64,000 bases of DNA from Oceanicoccus sagamiensis (lineage in GTDB: Bacteria; Pseudomonadota; Gammaproteobacteria; Pseudomonadales; Dasaniaceae): positions 3,906,001 through 3,970,000 of the forward strand of contig NZ_CP019343.1 of NCBI RefSeq assembly GCF_002117105.1, given 5' to 3'. Made by a program: the position numbers and the translations under genes. This document shows, piece after piece, positions 50,911 to 59,319 of this stretch (position 1 is its first letter; every line of letters begins with the position of its first letter). Below the pieces are notes generated by a model. That model searched no databases. It was not told the DNA's origin and saw nothing but the letters and a program-made list of their open reading frames with translations.

Positions 50911-51804
50911 TTAAAACCAATTGATACCATTGGCCGAAGCATTATCTGGTATAGCAATGGCTTCACACTGCCCCTGATTGCGGCGGTAACCATTCTCACA
51001 GGACCAGCCTGGTCCTGCGGCATAGGCATTATCCGGCACCTCAATCGCTACACAGCTGTTGCCCTGTTGCCGATAACCATTCTCGCAATACCAACTTGCC
51101 CCTGCGGCATAGGCATTATCTGGCACTTCAATCTCCAGACACTCCCCTGTTTGCTTGCGGTAGCCATTATCACAAAACCACATTTCGCCGCTGGCATAAC
51201 TATTATCGGGCAGCTCCAGCGCTACACACTGATTTTGCTGTTTACTATAGCCGCTCTCACAGGACCAGTTTGGGCCGCTGGCATAAGCATTATCGGGTAG
51301 ATTATCGACGGCGACACATTGATTATCTTGTTGGCGGTAGCCGTTCTCGCAGGCCCAGGAGGAACCTTCGGCATAGGCATTATCCGGGATTTCAACCTCG
51401 ACACATTGCTTGTCCTGCTGACGATAGCCATTCTCGCAGGACCAGGTTGCACCATTGCTATCGGCATTATCGGGTAGTTCAACAGCCATACAGCCATTAC
51501 CCTGCTGGCGGTAGCCTCTATCGCAGGACCAGCCTGGGCCACTGGCATAGGCATGCTCAGGCAGCTCGATAGCAACGCAGCTATTACCCTGTTGGCGGTA
51601 GCCATTATCACAGGTCCAGCTCTCGCCACTGGCATAGGCATTGTCGGGTAACTCGATTTCAACACATTGATCACCCTGCTTGCGGTACTCGTTATCACAG
51701 GACCAGTTTAAGTGCAGCTTACTGTTGTTTTCTGCTGCTGTAGCAGCCACTGCCCAGTGGCAGCAACACAGGATTAAAGCGAGCGATAGTCTTATCATAT
51801 TCAT
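50911..51804 (-). CDS. Secreted protein built of nine 29-residue two-cysteine repeats
   Basis: After a signal peptide (LSLALILCCCHWAVAATA) almost the whole protein is a tandem array. The unit is W-x-C-[DE]-N-G-Y-R-x-Q-x-x-x-C-[VM]-x-[VI]-E-[LIV]-P-[DE]-N-A-Y-A-x-G-x-x; each copy has two cysteines, one tryptophan and a proline. The array covers residues 37-298, then the frame stops two residues into a tenth copy (WF). Similar Cys/Trp/Pro repeats occur in exported proteins of marine bacteria, but I know no function. I start at ATG 51804, with GGATG upstream; the first in-frame ATG is at 51813. The end overlaps no neighbour. Confidence 0.82.
   Translation of the reverse strand: MNMIRLSLALILCCCHWAVAATAAENNSKLHLNWSCDNEYRKQGDQCVEIELPDNAYASGESWTCDNGYRQQGNSCVAIELPEHAYASGPGWSCDRGYRQQGNGCMAVELPDNADSNGATWSCENGYRQQDKQCVEVEIPDNAYAEGSSWACENGYRQQDNQCVAVDNLPDNAYASGPNWSCESGYSKQQNQCVALELPDNSYASGEMWFCDNGYRKQTGECLEIEVPDNAYAAGASWYCENGYRQQGNSCVAIEVPDNAYAAGPGWSCENGYRRNQGQCEAIAIPDNASANGINWF
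50920..51705. repeat. 87-bp tandem repeat array coding for the cysteine repeats
   Basis: Nine consecutive copies; eight are 87 bp and the fifth is 90 bp (one inserted codon, VDNLPDN). The copies differ at many third positions and at several codons, so the array is not a recent identical expansion. It keeps frame throughout, which indicates selection on the protein. Long open frames on the opposite strand of this stretch are a by-product of the periodicity. Confidence 0.9.
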
Positions 51805-51913
51805 AGTTATCATCCAGCTGACTTCATTGTTTTTATACGCTCACAGTATCCGCAAACGCTATAGTCTGGTTTCAAGATAGCAGATATTGGCCGCGGACCA
51901 AAATATAGCACCG

Positions 51914-52447
51914 CTAGCTTTTATACGCGGGGCCACCAAATCCTGGATTCCCCTGCTTATCAAAGGTCAGCACGGTCACCTCATCCCAGGGGGGCGCTTC
52001 AACCCGCAGCGCCACTAAGGCTTTCTGTTGGCTCCACTTCATAACATCCAGACAAATTTCAGCAATTTGTTCCGGTGAGAAATAGCGCTGCAGCTCTTCT
52101 TTTAGCGCGGTATCCGCATCGGCGGGTGTCAGTATCATCGCGTCGCATAATCGCAATGCGGCAATAATCTCAGGGCTAAAATCACTGCTTTCATAGCTGG
52201 CAATTTTACGCTGCATTATCTCATCAAAACCTTCGTCCAGCGCTTCCTGATTGCGCAATGAACCGCATAGCCGGCAGTCATGAGTCTGCGCACAGCGTAA
52301 GCGTACTAACTCGGTAATCAGCGGGTCCACTGTTTTGGCATTGACAACAGCGGCCGCGAAATTGGCAATCGCCTGTTCCAGCGGGCCGTTGACGGCAACT
52401 CCGGGGGTCAGTTCTGATTCAGCTAATCTGGGTGTTTGTACGCTCAT
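51914..52447 (-). CDS. Carboxymuconolactone decarboxylase/AhpD-like protein with a CxxC
   Basis: A 177-residue all-helical protein. The AhpD-type core reads ELVRLRCAQTHDCRLCGSLR, where CRLC is the redox pair of peroxiredoxin-like members, followed by the FSPEIIAALRLCDAMILTPAD and FSPEQIAEICLDVMKWSQQK helices. The substrate is not evident; it may reduce peroxides or act on small organics. Its ATG overlaps the stop of the upstream gene by four bases (ATGA), indicating translational coupling to a second CMD-like protein. Confidence 0.8.
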   Translation of the reverse strand: MSVQTPRLAESELTPGVAVNGPLEQAIANFAAAVVNAKTVDPLITELVRLRCAQTHDCRLCGSLRNQEALDEGFDEIMQRKIASYESSDFSPEIIAALRLCDAMILTPADADTALKEELQRYFSPEQIAEICLDVMKWSQQKALVALRVEAPPWDEVTVLTFDKQGNPGFGGPAYKS

Positions 52448-52814
52448 CCTAAAACCCTCCCAGCTACCAGCTCCAGACGTCGTGACATATCGGTCACATA
52501 GAGCGCATTAACAAAGGCATAAACTTCATCGGCGCTGGCAAATGCCAGTAAGCGCTGTACCTGCTCATCAGTCATCGTCCCCACCGACACAATAAACTGC
52601 TCGGTAAAGGCAATAAAAGCCTGCTCTTTAGCGCTCAAACTGCCAGCCGGGGCGTCCAATCCTGACGCTGTAGTGCAGCATCAATATAACTGCGGCACAG
52701 GCTTAATAACTCGGCGTCCGTTGTCTGCGGAGCCAGCTGCATTATATGCTGCAATTGCGCAGCAATATCTGGCTGCAACGACGCAATGCGATGAAATGTA
52801 TCAGTTGATAGCAT
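52444..52814 (-). CDS. Second CMD/AhpD-like protein without CxxC, interrupted by a probable frameshift
   Basis: Two overlapping short frames look like halves of one ~123-residue protein. The first begins at ATG 52814 (MLSTDTFHRIASLQPDIAAQ) behind AAGGATTGAGC and runs to RQDW. The second continues DAPAGSLSAKEQAFIAFTEQ and ends DMSRRLELVAGRVLG. One extra G (or T) at 52656-52660 joins them. The second half has the AFTEQFIVSVGTMTDEQVQR and VNALYVTDMSRRLEL pattern of CMD-family helices, but no redox cysteines. The 4-bp overlap with the downstream CxxC-bearing paralogue suggests a heteromer; that is inference. Confidence 0.6.
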
Positions 52815-52968
52815 GCTCAATCCTTTTTTATTAAATCAGGTTTATAAATAACACGAAAAAAGTATATACGTTAGAACCGTCCGGTGGTTCACTAATAGGG
52901 TGATTAACGTCTGGCAATTTGGCATTATGCCTGTATCAAAGCCATCAATGCGCTTTAAAGATATCACT

Positions 52969-53814
52969 ATGTGTAAGCTAACTAGCCATTACATCTTACT
53001 GCTGATGATCTACTGCTTCTGCCTGGTAGGCAACAGCAGTGCCCAAACACAGGGGCCGCTGCGCTTTGCTATTGACCACCGCAGCACAGAACCACTCCCC
53101 CCCTATCGATGGTTTAACCACTGTAGCAATAACTTCCGCGGTGTACTTAGTGATCTCTATACACGGCTTGCTACTGACCTTGGCCGTGAGCCAGTTTTTG
53201 TTGAAGCCCCTCCCGCGTCGTCATTGCTGGAACTGATGCAGGGTACAACAGGCATGGTACTCAATGGCGATGCCGATTTTACCATCGCCAGCCCAAGCTT
53301 AACCGCTGAAAACAAACGGGCCTTAATGGGGTCTCAAGTGGTCCTAAGAAATCGCCCTACCATTGTGCAAAGCAGTACCGCTGCAAATATAGACTCATTA
53401 AAAACGCTGGAGTCACTCACTGGTGTCGCGGTAAACCCGGAACATATTATTAACGGCCTAAGCCGGCAGGGTCTTAAGCTATCAATTAAAGCCTCGCCTT
53501 CGATGGAGCAAGCCTTAATGGATATTGCGCAACGACGGGCTGACTACTGGATAACAGACCGTCATACGGTTCACCATCTGGCAAAAAGTCTGGATGTTGT
53601 TCAACAGCTGCGCTTCTCATCTATAGAAGTAGGCGTCACTTCCAGATTTTATTTATACACCCAAAATACAGCAGCCCATGCCGCGCAATTAAAAAAAATA
53701 GATGGGCTAATTCAACGCTATGAGGTCAGCGGTTATCTGGATTATTTAATCCTTGATAGCGTGCGCTATTGGATCAAGGATAAAGGCTGCCTAACAGTAT
53801 CAAGCAGCCGCTAA
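52969..53814 (+). CDS. Orphan periplasmic solute-binding protein (SBP_bac_3-like)
   Basis: A 281-residue protein from ATG 52969 (MCKLTSHYILLLMIYCFC), with a signal peptide cleaved after SSA. The fold elements are those of amino-acid-type binding proteins: LRFAIDHRSTEPLPPYRWF, GVLSDLYTRLATDLGREPVF and ADFTIASPSLTAENKRAL, then a hinge (LTGVAVNPEHIINGL) and the second lobe. There is no permease or ATPase gene beside it, so it may serve a distant transporter or act as a sensor ligand protein. Two Met codons upstream give longer readings. Confidence 0.78.
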   Translation: MCKLTSHYILLLMIYCFCLVGNSSAQTQGPLRFAIDHRSTEPLPPYRWFNHCSNNFRGVLSDLYTRLATDLGREPVFVEAPPASSLLELMQGTTGMVLNGDADFTIASPSLTAENKRALMGSQVVLRNRPTIVQSSTAANIDSLKTLESLTGVAVNPEHIINGLSRQGLKLSIKASPSMEQALMDIAQRRADYWITDRHTVHHLAKSLDVVQQLRFSSIEVGVTSRFYLYTQNTAAHAAQLKKIDGLIQRYEVSGYLDYLILDSVRYWIKDKGCLTVSSSR

Positions 53815-53820
53815 GCGCGG

Positions 53821-55407
53821 TCAGGCTGTTGCGTTATTACTCAGCAGCCTTTTGCCCTCTTCCGCAAAGCCATTACCGACTTCAGCAAAATAGCTAAACA
53901 CCACATCGGCACCACCATCAAGCAGTTGCTGTCGCTCATCGTCAAAGCGGGCAATACACACAATCTTGCCCTTAAAGTCGGTTAGCCTTATTTGCTCAAT
54001 AATAAACATCATCTCAAGCACGCTGGGAGTAGACAGCATAATCAGTTCAGTATCGGTTAAATTAATCGCCGCCCAAAAATCGGCATCCTCGCCATCACCG
54101 GTTATCACTTCTCGCCCCGCTTGCTGATGCCTCTTGGCCCTGTCTTCATCAGCCTCGATACCGATGACGCTACCCGGACTGGTTTGAGCCAGCGAATCAT
54201 AGGTGGCTGTCCCTACCCGCCCCAAACCAATCACTAAAATTTTGGCATGGACGCTGGTATTTAATACCAACGTCACCTGCTGGCCAGGCCACTGCAGGCT
54301 ATTGATAAAGACTTTATGACGGGCATAAATCGAATGCGAAAATTTGGAAATAATGCTGCTGATAATTAATGAGAACGTCACTGCCAAAGCAATAATCACT
54401 AACCACTCATCATCAATCATCGATTTGGAGACTGCCATCTTCACCACAATCAAACCAAACTCACTAAAGCTGCTTAGGGTGATGGCGCTGAGAAAAGCGT
54501 TGCGTGGACGCATACGAAAGAACAGAAATAACACCCAAAATAAAAGAAACTTAAATATTAATAAGGTGGATATCGAGAGTGCCGTCACTAACATTTCAGC
54601 GGTCGGCAAGGCAGACAAGCCAATCAATAAAAAGAAACCGACCAGAAATAAATCCTTAAAGATAATTAATGATTTATACAGCTCGGTGGCTTTATGGGTA
54701 TTGGCCAGTAAGATCCCCATACATAATGCCCCCAGATCAGCCTTGATATTAACCAGGGCAAAGATTTCAGAGGCCCCCAACGCCAAAACAAAGCCGGTTA
54801 AGGGTAATAGTTCACCGTGTCCCGCTTTTTTAACCAGGCGATTAATCAATGGCTTGGCCGGAATAAACAGCAGCAGTAAGGCGGCCCATATTGTGGGTAT
54901 TTGCCCGGTTGCCACCGCCAGGAATATCACCGCCAGAATATCTTGTATTACCAAAATACCGACGGCCACATTGCCGTGCTTGGTTTTTAACTCATCCTGA
55001 TCTTCTAATAGCTTGATAACACCGATGGTGCTACTAAAGCTTAAGGCAAAGGCGACGAGTAAAGCTGTTTCCAGTGGCAGGTTTAACGCGCTGTTCAGGC
55101 CAAAACCCAGACCCACCAGAATAAGCCACTTAATGGCAATCAGCGAGAGGCACCAGATCAGGGTATGGCCTATCGCAGTAAACAGCACTTCGGGCTTAAT
55201 CAGGGTACTGATATTAATTTTTAACCCGATGGTAAATAGCAGCAACGTTACCCCTAAGTTGGCCAGGGTTTCCAGGCTACCATCAGGAACATAGCCAAAA
55301 GCATTTAAGGCAAAGCCAGCCAGCAGATAGCCGACCAGCGGAGGCAGGTTAATTTGCTTGACAGCAAAGCCGAAAAAAAACGCAATGACTATCCAGAGAT
55401 AATCCAT
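53821..55407 (-). CDS. Kef/CPA2-type cation:proton antiporter with a TrkA-N domain
   Basis: A 528-residue protein: about 12 membrane helices (~1-385), with the CPA2 signatures INLPPLVGYLLAGFALN and ALSFSSTIGVIKLLED, then a Rossmann RCK/TrkA-N domain (~400-528) with GLGRVGTATYDSL and IEADEDRAKRHQQAG. It resembles YbaL/KefC-like potassium or sodium exchangers gated by a nucleotide. No KefF/KefG ancillary flavoprotein is adjacent. The start is ATG 55407 (MDYLWIVIAFFFGFAVKQ); an upstream reading adds 14 residues. It is 58 bp downstream of the UspE-type gene on the same strand. Confidence 0.9.
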   Translation of the reverse strand: MDYLWIVIAFFFGFAVKQINLPPLVGYLLAGFALNAFGYVPDGSLETLANLGVTLLLFTIGLKINISTLIKPEVLFTAIGHTLIWCLSLIAIKWLILVGLGFGLNSALNLPLETALLVAFALSFSSTIGVIKLLEDQDELKTKHGNVAVGILVIQDILAVIFLAVATGQIPTIWAALLLLFIPAKPLINRLVKKAGHGELLPLTGFVLALGASEIFALVNIKADLGALCMGILLANTHKATELYKSLIIFKDLFLVGFFLLIGLSALPTAEMLVTALSISTLLIFKFLLFWVLFLFFRMRPRNAFLSAITLSSFSEFGLIVVKMAVSKSMIDDEWLVIIALAVTFSLIISSIISKFSHSIYARHKVFINSLQWPGQQVTLVLNTSVHAKILVIGLGRVGTATYDSLAQTSPGSVIGIEADEDRAKRHQQAGREVITGDGEDADFWAAINLTDTELIMLSTPSVLEMMFIIEQIRLTDFKGKIVCIARFDDERQQLLDGGADVVFSYFAEVGNGFAEEGKRLLSNNATA

Positions 55408-55465
55408 AAGGCTATTCAGCACACTCCATAGCAGAGACCGGCAAGGCAATAACTAACATGACAAC

Positions 55466-56431
55466 TTAGGCTGTAACCGGCGAGGTAAAACCGGTGGGTT
55501 TGATGGCCAGTACGGATTGACTTAAACCGCTTAAAATATTTTCAGCGGTATTACCCATAATAAAGCCGGGGATACCGGTGCGAGCTACAGTGCCCATCAC
55601 CACAAGATCCGCATTAACATCATTGGCATAGTCCGGTATTAACTGCCTGGGCTCACCTTTAATTAATTGTATTTGCGGCTCTAAATAGGTTTCTACACCC
55701 GGCCCCACCAATGCCTTGGCTTCATCCAGCAAGGAGTCGTAGTTTTTCTGGTAGTTATTTTTAATACCTTCGACATAGCTATCCACTTCATCATCCGGCC
55801 GTTTCAGAAAACCGGAGGAGCGCATCGCCCCTTCGTGCTCGGCAGACCATACTGACACCACATGGAGGTCGGCTGATTCGGCCAGCGCCAAAGAATACGC
55901 CGTTTGCAGTACCTTAAGGTTCAGCTCACGCCGGGTGGCCTGCTCATGTTCAGGATAGTCATCTTTTACGTCGATGGCAGCCACTATGCTTTTATACTCG
56001 GGTTTTACATTGGGCTTAAGCAACCAGACCGGGCAAGGGCACTGACGCAGCAGCCCCATATCATAGCCACCAAATAGCTTACTCTTGGTAGCCTCGTCAC
56101 CGGCGGTCTTTAATAACAGGTCATAGTCATTGGCCAACACGTGTTGGATCACTTCCTGGTAGGTCGTACCACTAATCACACTGCATTGAATATCCAGCGA
56201 GCCTTTTAACGGCTCTACTATTGCCTGCAATGCCTGCTCACGCTCATCAATCATCAACTGGTCCGGGTCGCCTTGAAAAAAAGCGGCGAGCTTGCCAGAG
56301 CTCAAGGGGATAAAGGTTGCAACAGTCAGCTTTGCCTGCAAATTATTCGCTAGCGCAATCGCTCTCTGCACAGCGTCCTGATTGCTATCTTCAAATGAAT
56401 GGATACAAAGAATATTACTGGGGCGCCACAT
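55466..56431 (-). CDS. uspE: UspE-type universal stress protein (two Usp domains)
   Basis: A 321-residue cytoplasmic protein with two tandem Usp folds (~1-150 and ~155-310). Each has the ILCIHSFEDSNQD/IVAAIDVKDDYPE-type first strand, and the second contains the nucleotide-binding loop VVMGTVARTGIPGFIMGNTA. The length and double domain match UspE, which in E. coli is linked to oxidative stress, motility and adhesion. It directly precedes the Kef antiporter gene (58 bp), and may sense the energy or ion state for it; that is inference. Confidence 0.88.
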   Translation of the reverse strand: MWRPSNILCIHSFEDSNQDAVQRAIALANNLQAKLTVATFIPLSSGKLAAFFQGDPDQLMIDEREQALQAIVEPLKGSLDIQCSVISGTTYQEVIQHVLANDYDLLLKTAGDEATKSKLFGGYDMGLLRQCPCPVWLLKPNVKPEYKSIVAAIDVKDDYPEHEQATRRELNLKVLQTAYSLALAESADLHVVSVWSAEHEGAMRSSGFLKRPDDEVDSYVEGIKNNYQKNYDSLLDEAKALVGPGVETYLEPQIQLIKGEPRQLIPDYANDVNADLVVMGTVARTGIPGFIMGNTAENILSGLSQSVLAIKPTGFTSPVTA

Positions 56432-56540
56432 AATCTTTACCCTTTAAAGTGATACTGGCTATTTAGCCTTGCTGAGGCTTTGATTCTAATGCTTATACGC
56501 TGTCCATGCCAGCTTGTTATAACTCAGCAGATAACAGCCG

Positions 56541-56569
56541 AAAAAAAAGGCCCTGTTTCCAGAGCCTTT
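56541..56569 (-). terminator. Intrinsic terminator after the VOC lipoprotein gene
   Basis: On the minus strand AAAGGCTCTG-GAAA-CAGGGCCTTT (one wobble) is followed by eight T residues, about 30 bp past the stop at 56600. It separates the lipoprotein gene from uspE. Confidence 0.9.
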
Positions 56570-56599
56570 GATTATTTGCGCAGGTCAATTAACTAGCGC

Positions 56600-58024
56600 T
56601 TAGTTGTACTCTACCAATTCAATCACGGTACCATCGGGGTCTTCAAATGCTACATAACGTAGAATGCTTAAAGGACCCGAAGGGATAATCGCCTCTGAGG
56701 TATAGAACTCGATACCCGCTGCTTCCAGCACTTGAATATCCTGGTCGATATTGCTGGTTTCAATGGCAATACGAGCAATACCCAAGTGGTTCACGTCTTC
56801 ATAGGCCAGGTCTTCGCTGTCTGATTCAGTCAGAGTAAAGTGACGACCGTCCTGTAAACCCAAGGTGGCAATACCCTTATTTTCACCAATTAGGCGAAAG
56901 CCTGCCTGCTGGTAAAAGGCGGTAGCGACAGCGAGATCGCTAACATTAATATTGGTTGAAAACACACCGTGCACATACGTCTCGCCGGAACTGTTTAAGC
57001 CCTTATCTTCAAACACCTGTGACAGTAAAATAACGGTGCCATCAGGGTCTGCAAACTGGATAGTGACAGGGTTGGTTTCACTGCCAAACAGGATGCTATA
57101 GCCAATACCATTAGCCTCTAAGGTGGCCATATCCGCCTGGATATTATCGGTCTTTAAGCTTAGCGTTGCTAAACCCAGAGAGTAAATATCGCTATGGGGC
57201 GCGGTATCATCATAGGGCGAATGAAACTTAATCAGGTCAATAATAAAACCGTCAGCCAGAATCATTGGCGCTGCTTTTAAGCTATAAGGGGCTAAGTTAA
57301 GACCCTGGGCTTCAGCCGCATCAGGCACATCAACATCTACCTCTAACAGAACGCTAAAGCCGAGCAACTGGTAAAACGCTTTAGACGCTTCAAAATCACT
57401 GACATTGATATTGTAATGCAGCAATGCACGCAGATTAGTGGCAAAGGGTGAGCCTGAACCAAATAGCGCCTGATCATCATAGACACCATCACCATTGCTA
57501 TCGGCGTTTTGTGGGTCGGTGCCGTACTGAGCTTCTGCATCATCACAGATGCCGTCACCATCGCTATCCGCTGCACCGTCTAAACACAGATACACCTCGG
57601 GTACGCCGGTAATCAAATACTGCTGACCGTCGCTGCTGTATTGCTGGAAGTTGGGTGTGTAATCCAACCAAACATCCTGATAACCGGCCTGGCTATATTG
57701 CAACTGATAAGTGTCACTACCTTCGGCTGCAGCGATTGTCATCGCTTCTTCAGCCGCCACTTTTTCCCCATAGGGGTCATAAAAGTACTGGCCATTACTA
57801 TCACTACTGGTTTGGTAACCGGTTAATAAACCTGCAGGTGTAGCGGTTTCTACCTGGCTGGCTTCACAACCTTCACCAGCACATTGGCCATAGGCCGTCA
57901 CTGCAACGCCAGCAACGGCAACGCCGTTTGAGTCTTTGACTATACCGGTGGTACAACCGGCCAGCGCGGTTAATAACAGCATTAATGCTGCCGTGGAAAA
58001 GTGTTCAAACTTGATGCTTCTCAT
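56600..58024 (-). CDS. Exported lipoprotein with a carboxypeptidase-regulatory-like domain, calcium-binding repeats and two VOC (glyoxalase-fold) domains
   Basis: A 474-residue protein with lipobox LTALAGCTTG (Cys at ~24). Residues ~25-150 look like a carboxypeptidase-regulatory/beta-sandwich domain (VKDSNGVAVAGVAVTAYG, SSDSNGQYFYDPYG). At ~155-190, thrombospondin-3/EF-type loops, DSDGDGICDDAEAQYGTDP and DSNGDGVYDD, should bind calcium. Two VOC domains follow (~205-335 and ~350-474), each starting with a YNINVSD/TNINVSD strand and ending IQFADPDGTVILL / VAFEDPDGTVIEL, where the Glu or its equivalent would be a metal ligand. Glyoxalase-fold enzymes are normally cytosolic, so this combination is unusual. 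Confidence 0.8.
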   Translation of the reverse strand: MRSIKFEHFSTAALMLLLTALAGCTTGIVKDSNGVAVAGVAVTAYGQCAGEGCEASQVETATPAGLLTGYQTSSDSNGQYFYDPYGEKVAAEEAMTIAAAEGSDTYQLQYSQAGYQDVWLDYTPNFQQYSSDGQQYLITGVPEVYLCLDGAADSDGDGICDDAEAQYGTDPQNADSNGDGVYDDQALFGSGSPFATNLRALLHYNINVSDFEASKAFYQLLGFSVLLEVDVDVPDAAEAQGLNLAPYSLKAAPMILADGFIIDLIKFHSPYDDTAPHSDIYSLGLATLSLKTDNIQADMATLEANGIGYSILFGSETNPVTIQFADPDGTVILLSQVFEDKGLNSSGETYVHGVFSTNINVSDLAVATAFYQQAGFRLIGENKGIATLGLQDGRHFTLTESDSEDLAYEDVNHLGIARIAIETSNIDQDIQVLEAAGIEFYTSEAIIPSGPLSILRYVAFEDPDGTVIELVEYN

Positions 58025-58403
58025 GGATGCTCCTACGTATATTTTATATCGTTATCATACGTTTCTATCGAACACATTACGCCGCAATCCCTCGTGACGT
58101 ATAAAGCTCCAATGCTAAATTTGCTTCTTAGAAAGCCTTGGCCAAACCTATAGGCGCACAGGCCGAATGTTGGGCTAAGGGTAGTACGTATATGATGGTT
58201 GATCGGTTATCGCTATCACGCTTATTATTATTGTCAGGCGAATTAAATAGCACGGTTATAATGCCAAGTATTCCCCTCTTTTAAAAGCCCGTTTTTGTTA
58301 ATCAGCTAGCATATCCACCGATTGCTTAGCGCCAAGCTTCCAAGTAGAGTACGCTGCAAACCATAACAATCACTTTGCCCAACCGCCATACAGGCCAGTA
58401 TTA
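58025..58403. other. 379-bp divergent intergenic region
   Basis: Separates the VOC lipoprotein gene (-) from the outer-membrane protein gene (+) and must hold both promoters. No RNA gene, long inverted repeat or believable reading frame was found; a 29-codon frame near 58194 has no ribosome-binding site. The A+T-rich tract near 58225-58275 is the most promoter-like part. Confidence 0.4.
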
Positions 58404-59312
58404 ATGATAAGCCGCACACTTATTGCGTTTTCACTGCTCCTCTCTTGTAGCTATACCCTGGCCCTTGAGCTATCGCCACGGCAATGGAGCCATCTGCCTA
58501 CCGGGCTTAATTTTGGCGGCATGGGTTATGCCTATGTCGAGGCAGATATTAATTTTGACCCGGTATTGGAACTCGCCGATGTCGAGATGGAATCAGAGTT
58601 ATGGCTGGGAAAATATATTCATACCTTTGCCCTTTTTGATCGCTCAGCACGCATCGATATCACTCAGGGCTATCAGGAAGCAGAATGGACCGGGCTACTA
58701 CAAGACGAACCGGCTAAAGCCACACGCAACGGCCCTACCGATACCTTTGTACGCTTTTCCAGCAATCTCTATGGTGCACCCGCTTTACAGGGTAAAGACT
58801 TCGCAGCTTACCGAGCCGCTAACAGCAATGACACCATTGTCGGTTTTGGTTTGGTGCTGCGCCTACCCACCGGCGACTATCACGACAAACGCTTACTGAA
58901 TCTGGGGGGTAATCGCTATGTGCTCCGGCCACAACTGGGTATCTCACGCCAACACGGCCCGTGGACCCTTGAAGCCACCACGGAAGCCTCACTCTTTTTT
59001 GATAATGACGAGTTTTTTGATGGCAACAAACTCGAACAGGACCCGCTCTATATTGTCCATGCCCATTTGATTTATACCTTCCGCCCCGGCCTGTGGGTCA
59101 GTGCCAGTGCTGGCTATGATTATGGTGGTGAAAGCACACTGAATGGCCAAAGCAAAGACGATACCAAACAAAATACCGGCTGGAGCTTACGCGGCGCCAT
59201 CCCGATCAGCCGCACCCTTGGCATTAATATCGCTTATGTCAGCACCCGCACCGAAGAAGACACCGGCGCCGATATTGAAAGCTTGCTGGCCAGTTTTGCC
59301 TATATGTGGTGA
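58404..59312 (+). CDS. Outer-membrane beta-barrel protein (PF13557 MetA-pathway transporter-like)
   Basis: A 302-residue protein with a signal peptide (LIAFSLLLSCSYTLALE-like, cleaved after LA). The remainder consists of alternating amphipathic strands ending in an aromatic residue (FAYMW), as the BAM complex requires. Typical phrases of the PF13557 family are SHLPTGLNFGGMGYAYVEAD, GLVLRLPTGDYHDKRLLNLG and the ALGISRQHGPWTLEA-like strand. Such proteins occur beside aromatic-degradation or efflux genes. Here neighbours are unknown lipoproteins, so its cargo is open. Confidence 0.82.
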   Translation: MISRTLIAFSLLLSCSYTLALELSPRQWSHLPTGLNFGGMGYAYVEADINFDPVLELADVEMESELWLGKYIHTFALFDRSARIDITQGYQEAEWTGLLQDEPAKATRNGPTDTFVRFSSNLYGAPALQGKDFAAYRAANSNDTIVGFGLVLRLPTGDYHDKRLLNLGGNRYVLRPQLGISRQHGPWTLEATTEASLFFDNDEFFDGNKLEQDPLYIVHAHLIYTFRPGLWVSASAGYDYGGESTLNGQSKDDTKQNTGWSLRGAIPISRTLGINIAYVSTRTEEDTGADIESLLASFAYMW

Positions 59313-59319
59313 GCAGGCT

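Noticed and set aside
50796-51044. Extension of the cysteine-repeat protein by a frameshift into the next frame
   Set aside because: The alternative tail lacks the W-x-C repeat pattern, so a genuine stop is more likely than a lost base.
51096-51698. Long open frames on the opposite strand and in another frame of the cysteine-repeat gene
   Set aside because: They are a side effect of the 87-bp coding period and encode low-complexity sequence with no start signal.
50920-51705. Periodic DNA that could look like a CRISPR array
   Set aside because: The 87-bp copies are contiguous, without spacers, and keep one coding frame with protein-level conservation.
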